The notes under the pieces: model-generated
The model's input: only the letters and a program-made list of their open reading frames with translations
Told to the model about the DNA's origin: nothing
The model's database searches: none
Translations under genes and position numbers: made by a program
In this document: in pieces, positions 26,681 to 34,309 of the stretch
Layout of the letters: the number at the start of each line of letters is the position of its first letter
How positions within the stretch are numbered: the first letter of the stretch is position 1
Assembly (NCBI RefSeq): GCF_001613325.1
Contig: NZ_BDCD01000009.1
Location: 1 to 64,000 of the forward strand
DNA length: 64,000 nt
Direction: 5' to 3'
From: Nocardia yamanashiensis NBRC 100130
GTDB lineage: Bacteria > Actinomycetota > Actinomycetes > Mycobacteriales > Mycobacteriaceae

Positions 26681-27502
26681 ATGGATACGATCGGTGACAG
26701 ACAGAGGGTTCTGGATTTCTTGCCTCGCCTGAGCTGGCGAGCGCTGGCAGCGGTGCTGCTGGGTGCGGCGGCCGTAACGGTGGTGATGATGTGCACCGCG
26801 GGCGAGGCCCAGGCGAAGCCGGTGAGCGTTCCCGGTGTCGGCGAATTCGAGGTACCGAACGAGATCGCCGAGGTCGCCGCGAATTTCGGATTCCGTCCCG
26901 TGACGATTCCCGGGGTGGCCGATGCCGACGCCGCGCAAATGACCGCGGTCCCGGAAAACGAAACGATCGCCCCGGTGCGGACCGCCGTCGCCGCGGTGGA
27001 ACCCATTCCAGCTCCGGCGGTTCCCGAATTCCGCAATGTCATGGTCGCCGGTTTCGGAAATGTGGCGATCCCGAACAGCCTGCCGCTGTTGACCGGAATT
27101 CCCGGCGTGACCGATGTGCCGGTCACCACTTTCCACGCGGCCCCCGCGCCCATGCCGAAGTCCAAGGGTGAGCGCGCCGTCGAGGCCGCCCACTCCCGGA
27201 TCGGCTCCGATTACCGCGCCGGCGGCAACGGCCCCGATTCCTTCGACTGCTCCGGCCTGGTGCAGTGGTCGTATGCGCAAGCGGGCGTGGATCTCCCGCG
27301 CACCAGCTACTCGCAGCTGAACTCCGGCACCCCGGTCGCGCTGGACGATTTGCAGCCCGGCGATCTGGTGTCCTTCTACGGCGGCGGCCATTCCGCGCTG
27401 TACGCCGGTGACGGCCAGGTGATTCACGCCTCCACCTACGGCAGCGGCGTGACCGTCTCGCCGATGGACAATATGCCGGTCACCGGAGCGCGCCGCTTCT
27501 GA
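26681..27502 (+). CDS. Secreted NlpC/P60 peptidoglycan hydrolase, 273 aa
   Basis: The N-terminal signal or anchor (LAAVLLGAAAVTVVMMCTAGEAQA|KP, about 22-45) precedes a linker with repeated VPGVGEFEVPN / IPGVADADA / IPGVTDVPV elements. A C-terminal NlpC/P60 domain has C190 (FDCSGLV), H237 (GGHSALY) and H249 (VIHAST), the usual Cys-His-His set. Such D,L-endopeptidases cut peptidoglycan stem peptides during growth or division. RBS GGAGG lies about 10 nt before the ATG. It is divergent from the parA operon across three palindromes. Confidence 0.9.
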   Translation: MDTIGDRQRVLDFLPRLSWRALAAVLLGAAAVTVVMMCTAGEAQAKPVSVPGVGEFEVPNEIAEVAANFGFRPVTIPGVADADAAQMTAVPENETIAPVRTAVAAVEPIPAPAVPEFRNVMVAGFGNVAIPNSLPLLTGIPGVTDVPVTTFHAAPAPMPKSKGERAVEAAHSRIGSDYRAGGNGPDSFDCSGLVQWSYAQAGVDLPRTSYSQLNSGTPVALDDLQPGDLVSFYGGGHSALYAGDGQVIHASTYGSGVTVSPMDNMPVTGARRF

Positions 27503-27506
27503 GTCG

Positions 27507-29078
27507 TCAGGGCAGTCCCGCGGAGTTCGTGCGCCGCACCAGTTCCGGATACGAGATGCCGTTCATTCCGGTCCACAGGTGCTGGGCCATCACCGGCAAC
27601 CGGGCCCGCAACGGCCCGACGATCTGATCGGGAGTCATGGCGGTCGGATCATCACACCAGAGGAAGACCATGGAGCCACGCAACAGGCGCCGATCGGATT
27701 CGGGCAGGCGTTGCCCGTTGACGAAAAGCCCGGGGTCCCAGGCCCACAGCAATTCGGGCGGCGCGTTCAAATTGGCGGCCCAGCCGCCGGAGGCGAAATA
27801 CGTGGGCGTGAACGCCGCATTGAGGATGGGATTGCCCCGCCGGGTGAACTCCTCGGGCGTGCGCCCGCCGGGCAGCCAGGGCAGCCCGCCCGCACTGGAT
27901 GACCAGTACTGCACCACGATCTCGGATTTCGGCGTCAGCGCCGCCGCATGGTCGAAGCCGTCGTTCCAGGCGCGCGGGACCTTCCCGAAGGATTCGACGA
28001 TCCCGGCCGCCCAATTGGCGAAGGCGACGATGACATCGCCCGCGACCGCATCGGGTCCGATGGTCCGGGCGGCGTATGCGCTCAACTGCGGATACCGGCT
28101 GTAGTCCGAGACGTATTCGTCGCAGCCGATATGCCAGTACCGCCCCGGGAACAGCGGAACGAATTCCCGCAGGATGTCCTCGACGAGCCGGTACGCGTCC
28201 GGGTTGGTGAGATCGATCTTCCCCGGAATGCCGCCGCCGATGAGACTGTCCTGGATCGCGTCGGTGGCGCTGGTGCGCTCCGGTTGCAGGATCAGATCCG
28301 GATGCCCGGCCAGAATGACGTTCATATGGCTCGGCATATCGATCTCGGGAATGATCTCGATCCCGTAAGCCGAGGCGTAGTCCACGATCTCGCGAATATC
28401 GGCGGCCGTGTAGTGCTCCGGCGAGGTGATCTCCGGATGCGCGGTACTGGCCAGCCGGAACCCGAGGGAATCGGACAGGTGCAGTTGCAGCAGGTTCATG
28501 CGCAGGTAGGCGGCTTCCCGGATGCGGGCCTTCACCCAGTCGACCGGGAAGAACTCGCGCGCGGTATCGAGCATGAGTCCGCGCTCGGGATAGTCCGGCC
28601 AATCCTGGGCGGTGCCACCGGGAACGGTATCGGTCTGGCGCAACCATTGCAGCGCGGTCTGGGTGCCGTGGACGATGCCCAGCCGGGTGGTCGCCGAAAT
28701 GGTGAGCTGGTCGCCGACCGAGATCCGGTAGCCCTCGGCGGCAGCCGGCGCGGCGGCGTCGAGTCGCAGCACGATGTCACCGCTGCGCGCGGCGCCGCCG
28801 GTGGTGGCGGGTTTCCCGGCCGCGGTGAGGTCGGCGGCCAGCAGCCGGGCGGTCTCGGTCAGTTCCGCGTCGGCGATCACCCGGGCGTCGGCGGCGAGCC
28901 GGAAATCCGTTCCGCCCCCGGACCATTCGCGAATGCTCGGCATCGTGTCCGGAAGCTGTTGTGGCACAACCAGATTCGCGTGCAGCGCCGGTGCGTTCAG
29001 CAGGGCGCAGGCGATTGCCGCCGACAGGCAGGCCGCCGCCCGGAAACGGCGGCGGGGCGGACGGGTGAGGCCGGACAT
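27507..29078 (-). CDS. Secreted beta-N-acetylhexosaminidase (GH20), 523 aa
   Basis: Signal peptide RRRFRAAACLSAAIACALLNAPALHA|NL. A GH20b-type N-terminal domain is followed by the catalytic barrel: GLMLDTAREFFPVDWVKA, LNLLQLHLSDSLGFRL, IEIIPEIDMPSHM, and the catalytic pair Asp320-Glu321 in YWHIGCDEY (usually HIGGDE; here Gly is Cys). It removes terminal GlcNAc or GalNAc from chitin or peptidoglycan fragments. It has an Arg-Arg-Arg N-region but no clear Tat twin-arginine consensus. It converges on the NlpC/P60 gene with a gap of only 4 bp. RBS GAAGGG precedes the ATG at 29078. Confidence 0.9.
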   Translation of the reverse strand: MSGLTRPPRRRFRAAACLSAAIACALLNAPALHANLVVPQQLPDTMPSIREWSGGGTDFRLAADARVIADAELTETARLLAADLTAAGKPATTGGAARSGDIVLRLDAAAPAAAEGYRISVGDQLTISATTRLGIVHGTQTALQWLRQTDTVPGGTAQDWPDYPERGLMLDTAREFFPVDWVKARIREAAYLRMNLLQLHLSDSLGFRLASTAHPEITSPEHYTAADIREIVDYASAYGIEIIPEIDMPSHMNVILAGHPDLILQPERTSATDAIQDSLIGGGIPGKIDLTNPDAYRLVEDILREFVPLFPGRYWHIGCDEYVSDYSRYPQLSAYAARTIGPDAVAGDVIVAFANWAAGIVESFGKVPRAWNDGFDHAAALTPKSEIVVQYWSSSAGGLPWLPGGRTPEEFTRRGNPILNAAFTPTYFASGGWAANLNAPPELLWAWDPGLFVNGQRLPESDRRLLRGSMVFLWCDDPTAMTPDQIVGPLRARLPVMAQHLWTGMNGISYPELVRRTNSAGLP

Positions 29079-29258
29079 CCTGATCCCTTCGGCAAGGTGT
29101 CGAGACCGGCACAAAGTACCAGCGTTGCCCGATTCGTCCCGGTGACTCGGCGAATCGGAACTAGGATCCTGTCACGGGTAAAGCCCCCTGAGCGATATAC
29201 CGATTTACCCCCGGAACTGGGGTGACAACACTTCGATCGACTGAATCCGAGGTGCGGA

Positions 29259-30230
29259 ATGAGCACGAGGAAAGCTCTCCTGGCGGCCCGCCATCCCCTG
29301 GCGGCCGCCCTCGCGACGGTCACTTTCGCCGCGCTGAGCGTCATGACCGGCGCACCCGCACAGGCCGCGCCGGTATGCGCGGGCGCGGGACAGCCGACCG
29401 TCACGGTCGGAGTGGTCGGCGGCGCGGCCCTGGAGGGCCTGACCGTGGACGCGGCCGGCCGGGCCTTCACCACCGATCTGTGGTCCGGGCGGGTGTATCG
29501 CATCGACGCGCCGGGCGCGCCGCCGGTGCAGATCGCCACCGTGCCCAGTGGCGGCGGCGGTGCGCTGGCCTGGACGCCGGACGGGAAACTGCTGGTCGGA
29601 TACGGTGCCGACGCCCGGGTGCTGATCGGCGACGCCATCCGGCACGCCGGGATCGTGCAGATCGATCCGGACACCGGGTTCACCCAGCCGTATGCGAGCG
29701 GTTTGAGCGCTGCCGACGGCATGGATGTCGCGGGCGACGGAATCATCTATGCCACCAATGATTTCGGCAATCTCATCGGCCGGGTGTACCCGAACGGTGT
29801 GGTGCAGGCGGATTGGGGGAGTCTGCCGAGTGCCAACGGCGCCGTCCTGTCCAGTAATGACGAATTCCTCTATGTGTCAAGGACTTTCGTCAATCCGGGC
29901 GTGAGCAGAATCCCGACCGACGCCCCGTGGGCCCCGCAATCGATGCTGGATCTGGGCGGCGGTGACTACTTCGCCGCGCCGGACGGCCTCACCCTGGATT
30001 CCCTGGACCGCCCGGTGGTGCCGCTGAATCCCTCCGGCCAGGTGGTCCGCATCGACGCCCCGCAGCAGTTCTGCGTCCTGGGCGTCGGCCCGCAGTTCAC
30101 CAGCGTGCTCAGCTACGGCCGTGGCGCCCAGGGCTTTTCGGCGGGCCGCCTGTTCGGGGCCACCTTCACCGGCCAGGTCTACGAGATCCCCGGCGGATTC
30201 GATCCGGACGCCCGCACCGCCACGCCCTGA
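29259..30230 (+). CDS. Secreted SMP-30/gluconolactonase-like beta-propeller protein, 323 aa
   Basis: Signal peptide ending in GAPAQA|AP near residue 38. Repeated propeller strands follow: LEGLTVDAAGRAFTTDLWSGRVYRI, GGGALAWTPDGKLLVGYG, GIVQIDPDTG, ADGMDVAGDGIIYATNDFGNLI and GVVQADWG. The fold resembles SMP-30/strictosidine synthase-like six-bladed propellers, which bind a divalent metal and hydrolyse lactones, but catalytic residues cannot be assigned here. It is probably extracellular. The 3' end overlaps the convergent TetR gene by 52 bp. Confidence 0.8.
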   Translation: MSTRKALLAARHPLAAALATVTFAALSVMTGAPAQAAPVCAGAGQPTVTVGVVGGAALEGLTVDAAGRAFTTDLWSGRVYRIDAPGAPPVQIATVPSGGGGALAWTPDGKLLVGYGADARVLIGDAIRHAGIVQIDPDTGFTQPYASGLSAADGMDVAGDGIIYATNDFGNLIGRVYPNGVVQADWGSLPSANGAVLSSNDEFLYVSRTFVNPGVSRIPTDAPWAPQSMLDLGGGDYFAAPDGLTLDSLDRPVVPLNPSGQVVRIDAPQQFCVLGVGPQFTSVLSYGRGAQGFSAGRLFGATFTGQVYEIPGGFDPDARTATP

Positions 30231-30841
30231 ACCGCGGCGCCGACCGGTTCGGTGAGCAGGCCCACGATCATGGCGATGATGTGGTCCTGCGCCTCGGCCC
30301 GGTCGGCGGCGCTCTCGAACTGCTGGCGTTCGTAGTCGGCCAGCAGCGCGAACATGACCGTGCTCATGGCTTTCAGCCGGTAGCGCCGCATGGCGGGGGA
30401 CAGCGCCGACATGGCCTTGTAGAGCCGCCCGACCAGCACCCGGGTGGCGGACCAGCGCTGCTCGTGCAGATCGGGTCCGCTCACCGCCGGATGCGCGCGG
30501 GCCTGTTCGAGGAAGCGCGCGTAATGCGTGGACCCCTCGCTGTAGGGCACATCGAACATGGGCCGCACCAGGATTCCCACCAGCGCCGCCACCGAATCGG
30601 GTGCGTCGGCGGCCTCGTGATCGGCGAGCAGTTCGGTGCGCCGCGATTCCAGTGCGGGCTGGTGCCGCTCGATGATGGCGCCGATGAGCCCGTCGCGGGA
30701 GCCGAAGTGGTAGTGCACGGCGGAGTTGTTGCGCTGGCCGGCGGCCACCGCGATATCGCGCAGGGCGACATCGGGTCCGCGTTCGGCAATGGTGCGCTCA
30801 CCGGCGAGCAGGATGAGTTCCCGGGCGTCTGGGCTGGTCAC
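30179..30841 (-). CDS. TetR-family regulator, 220 aa
   Basis: The N-terminal HTH is ARELILLAGERTIAERGPDVALRDIAVAAGQRNNSAVHYHFGSRDGLIGAI, a standard TetR motif, followed by a helical ligand domain. GTG 30841 is chosen as start because the family motif begins just after it; an upstream GTG at 30868 adds only nine residues. It is divergent from the SGNH hydrolase across an AT-rich region with two GATTAA repeats, so it probably controls that gene and itself. The ligand is unknown. Confidence 0.85.
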   Translation of the reverse strand: MTSPDARELILLAGERTIAERGPDVALRDIAVAAGQRNNSAVHYHFGSRDGLIGAIIERHQPALESRRTELLADHEAADAPDSVAALVGILVRPMFDVPYSEGSTHYARFLEQARAHPAVSGPDLHEQRWSATRVLVGRLYKAMSALSPAMRRYRLKAMSTVMFALLADYERQQFESAADRAEAQDHIIAMIVGLLTEPVGAAVQGVAVRASGSNPPGIS

Positions 30842-30953
30842 GGAGCCACTATAGCGCTTTCCGGACACGGATTAAGCAAACTGGCTTCCATTTTTAAGCG
30901 GCTCTGATTAACTCGTGACCTGCTGGAACCCGGTGCGACCCGAGGGAAACGAT

Positions 30954-31820
30954 ATGCGATCACTGTCCGCCGTCCTGACCGCGCTGACCTGTCTCGCCGC
31001 GGGCGCCCTGCTCTCGGCGTCGCCCGCCGCGGCCGCCCCGCGCTTCGAACGCTATGTCGCCCTGGGCGATTCGTATGCGGCGGTGGGTGACCTGCTCGAC
31101 CAGTACGGCACCCCGGGCTGTTTCCGATCGCACAAGAACTATCCGAGTTACCTGGCGGCCGCACTGCGGCCGGGGCAGTTCGTGGACAGCACCTGCGGCG
31201 ACGCCACCACCGCGAATATGACCACGGCGCAGTTCGTCGGTCTCGGTTTCAATCCGCCGCAGTTCGACGCGCTGACGCCGGACACCGATCTGGTGAGCGT
31301 GAGCATCGGCGGCAACGATCTCAGCCTGCCGCTCACCCTTGGTCCGTGCGCGGCGCTGGCGGTCACCGATCCGGAGGGCAATCCGTGCGAGCGGTACAAC
31401 TCGAGCGCCGGATTCGATCAGCTCACCGCCCGGATCGAGAACGAGATCCGGCCGCGGGTCGCCGCTGTGCTGCAAGGGATTCGGGATCGCCTGCCGGACG
31501 CCACCATCGTCGTGGTGAACTACCTGTCCCCGCTCCCGGCCGCGGACGGCTGCTGGCCCGCCGCGCCGTTCGCGCGCGGCGATGTCACGTATCTGACCGC
31601 GGCATTGCGCCGGTTCGCGACGATGCAGCTGGAGGTGGGCGCGGCCGTCGGCGCGATCGGCGTGGACGTGAATGCCGTTGCCGGACATGACATGTGCCAG
31701 CCGGCGGGCACTCGCTGGATCGAACCGCTGCTCCCTGCGGCAGCCACCACGCCTTTCCATCCGAATGCGAGCGGCACCCGGGCGGTCGCCGAACTGGCGG
31801 TCGCGGCGCTCGCGGACTGA
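30954..31820 (+). CDS. Secreted SGNH-family lipase/esterase, 288 aa
   Basis: Signal peptide to about residue 28 (SASPAAAA|PRF). Block I is YVALGDSYAAVG with nucleophile S40, block III is SIGGNDLS, and block V is FHPNASG with H269; the Asp usually three residues before His is not present, as in some Streptomyces SGNH lipases. Six Cys residues suggest disulphides outside the cell. The ATG at 30954 is preceded by GAGGGAAACGAT. The closest functional idea is an extracellular esterase or phospholipase acting on lipids. It is divergent from a TetR regulator. Confidence 0.9.
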   Translation: MRSLSAVLTALTCLAAGALLSASPAAAAPRFERYVALGDSYAAVGDLLDQYGTPGCFRSHKNYPSYLAAALRPGQFVDSTCGDATTANMTTAQFVGLGFNPPQFDALTPDTDLVSVSIGGNDLSLPLTLGPCAALAVTDPEGNPCERYNSSAGFDQLTARIENEIRPRVAAVLQGIRDRLPDATIVVVNYLSPLPAADGCWPAAPFARGDVTYLTAALRRFATMQLEVGAAVGAIGVDVNAVAGHDMCQPAGTRWIEPLLPAAATTPFHPNASGTRAVAELAVAALAD

Positions 31821-32040
31821 GCCGGTCCGGTCGTTCGAATGATCGCGAACGCTACGTTGCGTTCACACTATTGATAATGAACGAATGAACACGAGAACGG
31901 TATAAAGCCAGGTAGATACACTATACAAGCTATCGAACCGGCTGCACCCCAAGGCAATTCCCCTGGTCGTGTGTTGCAATAGGAGGGCCCCGTTGCGCAA
32001 AGCTCGAGCCGCCTCGCAGCACTGATGAAGGAGAGCCGCC
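31821..32040 (+). promoter_or_regulatory. AT-rich promoter region upstream of the GbsR-like regulator
   Basis: 220 bp with a clear drop in GC content. It contains an imperfect palindrome GTTCA...TGAAC around 31860-31881 and a tatacaagctatcg stretch near 31922. A ten-codon frame starting with TTG at 31993 after AGGAGGG ends just before the regulator's own RBS and could be a leader peptide; this is weak evidence. Confidence 0.4.
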
Positions 32041-32751
32041 ATGCCCGGAGGAAGACTCACGCCCGATGATCGGCGTCGCATCGCCTCCGGGCTGGCACAG
32101 GGTTTGGGGTACGCCGAGATCGCCCGGCAGCTCGGGCGGCCCACCTCCACGGTGAGCCGTGAGGTGACCCGCAACGGCGGCCCCGGTCGCTATCGCGCCG
32201 ATCTCGCGCACGCCGCCACCGTGGTGCGTTCCCGCCGCCGGATTCCGCGCCCCAAACGCGTCGAAAGAGTCACCGGCGCGGACGAATACGGGCGCAGCTC
32301 CGAACAGATCGCCGAGTTCAGCGCGCAGTTCGGCGAACTGTTCACCCAGACCGGGCTGCCCAAGATGGCGGCGGCGGTGCTGGCGCGGTTGTACGCCGCG
32401 GATTCCGGCAGCGTGACGGCGGGGGAGCTGGTGCGGCACCTGAGCGTCAGTCCCGCAACGGTTTCCGCCGCGGTCGGCTATCTGGAGAGTCAGGAGCTGA
32501 TCCGCCGCGAACGGGACGCGGGCACCCGGCGCGACCGCTACTTCATCGACGAATCCGCCTGGTACCGGGCCACTATCGCGGGCGCGCGGTCCAACGAGCG
32601 CCTCGCGGCCAAGGCGCGGGACGGCGCGGATTCGCTCGGCATCGCCACTCCGGCGGGCATGCGCCTGCTGGGCATGAGCGAGTACCTCGATCAGGTCGGC
32701 CGGGACATGGTCCGCTCGGCGGAGCTCTGGCGGGACAAGCTGAGCGGCTGA
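32041..32751 (+). CDS. Regulator combining an IS30-type HTH with a GbsR/MarR-like winged helix, 236 aa
   Basis: Residues 1 to about 45 form an HTH_38-like motif (GRLTPDDRRRIASGLAQGLGYAEIARQLGRPTSTVSREVTRN) of the kind in IS30 transposases and some regulators. From about residue 75 a second, winged-helix domain follows: ELVRHLSVSPATVSAAVGYLESQELIRRERDAGTRRDRYF, typical of GbsR/MarR-type repressors. Two DNA-binding modules in one chain is unusual. There is no transposase DDE core, so it is not an IS remnant. RBS AAGGAG precedes ATG. A target is not obvious; the hydrolase operon at 32833 has its own TetR. Confidence 0.82.
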   Translation: MPGGRLTPDDRRRIASGLAQGLGYAEIARQLGRPTSTVSREVTRNGGPGRYRADLAHAATVVRSRRRIPRPKRVERVTGADEYGRSSEQIAEFSAQFGELFTQTGLPKMAAAVLARLYAADSGSVTAGELVRHLSVSPATVSAAVGYLESQELIRRERDAGTRRDRYFIDESAWYRATIAGARSNERLAAKARDGADSLGIATPAGMRLLGMSEYLDQVGRDMVRSAELWRDKLSG

Positions 32752-32777
32752 GGCCGACTTTCTTCGAGCCCCCATAG

Positions 32778-32798
32778 ACATACATACCGTATGTATGT
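32778..32798. promoter_or_regulatory. 21-bp palindromic operator of the hydrolase-TetR operon
   Basis: acatacatac (32778-32787), one central c, then gtatgtatgt (32789-32798): two exact 10-bp arms. It lies 35 bp upstream of the hydrolase ATG. Size and symmetry fit binding by a TetR dimer pair, and the operon's second gene is a TetR regulator, so autoregulation is likely. Confidence 0.75.
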
Positions 32799-32832
32799 AA
32801 CAGTGTGGAGGTACCCCAACATTGGAGAAGCG

Positions 32833-33699
32833 ATGGCTCTCAGCGCATCACTCGGCCGGGCCCAGCAGATCGATCTTCCCGGCGGCCGCATCAGGTACCA
32901 CGAAACGGGGGCGGGCGCGCCGGTCGTCTTCGTCCACGGCCTCCTCGTCAATGCCGATCTCTGGCGCAAGGTGGTGCCCGGCATCGCGGCCGCCGGTTAC
33001 CGCTGCCTCACCCCGACCTGGCCGCTCGGTTCCCACGAAATCCCGGTCCCCACCGCCGATCTCAGCCCCACCGGCGTCGCCGATCTGATCGCGGCCTTCC
33101 TGGAACGCCTCGATCTCACCGACGTCACCCTGGTCGCCAACGACACCGGCGGCGCCATCACCCAGGTGCTGCTCACCCGCGACCGCTCCCGCATCGGCCG
33201 CGTCGTATTGTCCTCGGTCGACAGCCACGAGTACTTCCTGCCGCAACCGTTCAAGCTGCTCCCGCCGCTGGCCCGCATCCCCGGTGCGCTGCGCCCGCTC
33301 ACCGAATCCATGCGCGTCCGCGCCCTGCACCGCCTGCCCATGGCGTTCGGCTGGGTGGCCAAACGCCCGGTGCCCCCGGAGATCGCCGATTCCTATCTGC
33401 TGCCCAGCCGCAATTCCGCCGCCATTCGAAAAGACCTGCGCCGCCTGCTGAAAACCCTGAACAAGCGCTACACCCTGGACGCCGCGAAACACTTCGGGGC
33501 GATCGATATCCCGATCCTGCTGGCCTGGGCGCGCGAGGACAAACTCTTCCCCGTCGCCAATGCCGAACGCCTGGCCCGCGAATTCCCCGACGCCACCCTG
33601 CGGCTCATCGACGATTCCTACACCTTCCTCCCCGAAGACCAGCCCGAGTTGCTCACCGAGGCGATCCTGGAGTTCACTCGGCTGCATGCCACGCCGTAG
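32833..33699 (+). CDS. Alpha/beta-fold hydrolase, haloalkane-dehalogenase-like, 288 aa
   Basis: The oxyanion motif is VFVHGLL (35-36). The nucleophile elbow is LVANDTGGAI with Asp104 as nucleophile, as in dehalogenase-like members, not Ser. The acid is probably in WAREDKLFP. The usual catalytic His before FxxEDxPE is replaced: the sequence reads DSYTFLPEDQPE with Thr at that place. The ATG at 32833 has TGGAG at 5-7 nt. It overlaps the TetR gene by 14 nt and lies behind a 21-bp operator. The substrate is unknown and the missing His makes the activity uncertain. Confidence 0.85.
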   Translation: MALSASLGRAQQIDLPGGRIRYHETGAGAPVVFVHGLLVNADLWRKVVPGIAAAGYRCLTPTWPLGSHEIPVPTADLSPTGVADLIAAFLERLDLTDVTLVANDTGGAITQVLLTRDRSRIGRVVLSSVDSHEYFLPQPFKLLPPLARIPGALRPLTESMRVRALHRLPMAFGWVAKRPVPPEIADSYLLPSRNSAAIRKDLRRLLKTLNKRYTLDAAKHFGAIDIPILLAWAREDKLFPVANAERLAREFPDATLRLIDDSYTFLPEDQPELLTEAILEFTRLHATP

Positions 33700-34288
33700 C
33701 CAGGAGGACCGCTCGCGCACCACCCGGGCCGCGCTCGAGGACGCCGGTCGCCGGCTGTTCACCGAGCGCGGTTTCGCGGGCACCTCGGCCGAGGATCTGG
33801 TCGCGGCGGCCGGTGTCACCCGGGGCGCGCTGCACCACCACTACGGCGACAAGCGCGGTCTGTTCCTGGCCGTGCTGGAGCAACTCGAGGTGGAGATCAC
33901 CGCCGAGATCGAAACCGCCATAGCCACCGTCGATCCCGATGATCTGCTGGGCGGCATGGCGGTCGGCCTGAACGTCTTCCTGGAGATCTGCCGCCGCCCC
34001 GCAATGCTCCGCATGATGCTCACCGACGCGCCCACCGTGCTGGGCTGGCAGGCCTGGCGGGCATTCGAGACCGAGCACAGCCTCGGGCTGATCACCGCCC
34101 AGCTGGAACGCGCCCGCGCCGCCGGGCTGATCGCCGAGGCCCCGATTCCGGTGCTGGCGCAATTGCTGATCAGCGCGCTGAGCGAGGCCGCGCTCATCGT
34201 CGCGCACGCCGACGACCCGGATACCGCCGGAGCGCAAGCCCAGCAATCGCTGCTGCTGTTGATCGCCGGCATCCTGCGTTCCGGATAA
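33686..34288 (+). CDS. TetR-family regulator, 200 aa
   Basis: Standard TetR HTH: RTTRAALEDAGRRLFTERGFAGTSAEDLVAAAGVTRGALHHHYGDKRGLFLAV. The helical ligand-binding domain includes LDGMAVGLNVFLEICRRP-like helices and a hydrophobic C-terminal helix pair. It starts inside the end of the hydrolase gene (14-nt overlap) and so is translationally coupled to it. It probably represses the operon through the palindrome at 32778-32798. Confidence 0.9.
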   Translation: MPRRSQEDRSRTTRAALEDAGRRLFTERGFAGTSAEDLVAAAGVTRGALHHHYGDKRGLFLAVLEQLEVEITAEIETAIATVDPDDLLGGMAVGLNVFLEICRRPAMLRMMLTDAPTVLGWQAWRAFETEHSLGLITAQLERARAAGLIAEAPIPVLAQLLISALSEAALIVAHADDPDTAGAQAQQSLLLLIAGILRSG

Positions 34289-34309
34289 AGACGTCCGATT
34301 GATGAATTC

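Noticed and set aside
27948..29225. Plus-strand frame opposite the GH20 gene
   Set aside because: There is no domain pattern and the codon bias belongs to the minus strand, where the signal peptide and catalytic Asp-Glu are seen.
32041..32751. IS30 transposase remnant
   Set aside because: Only the HTH resembles IS30. There is no DDE core, terminal inverted repeat or target duplication, and the rest is a winged-helix regulator.
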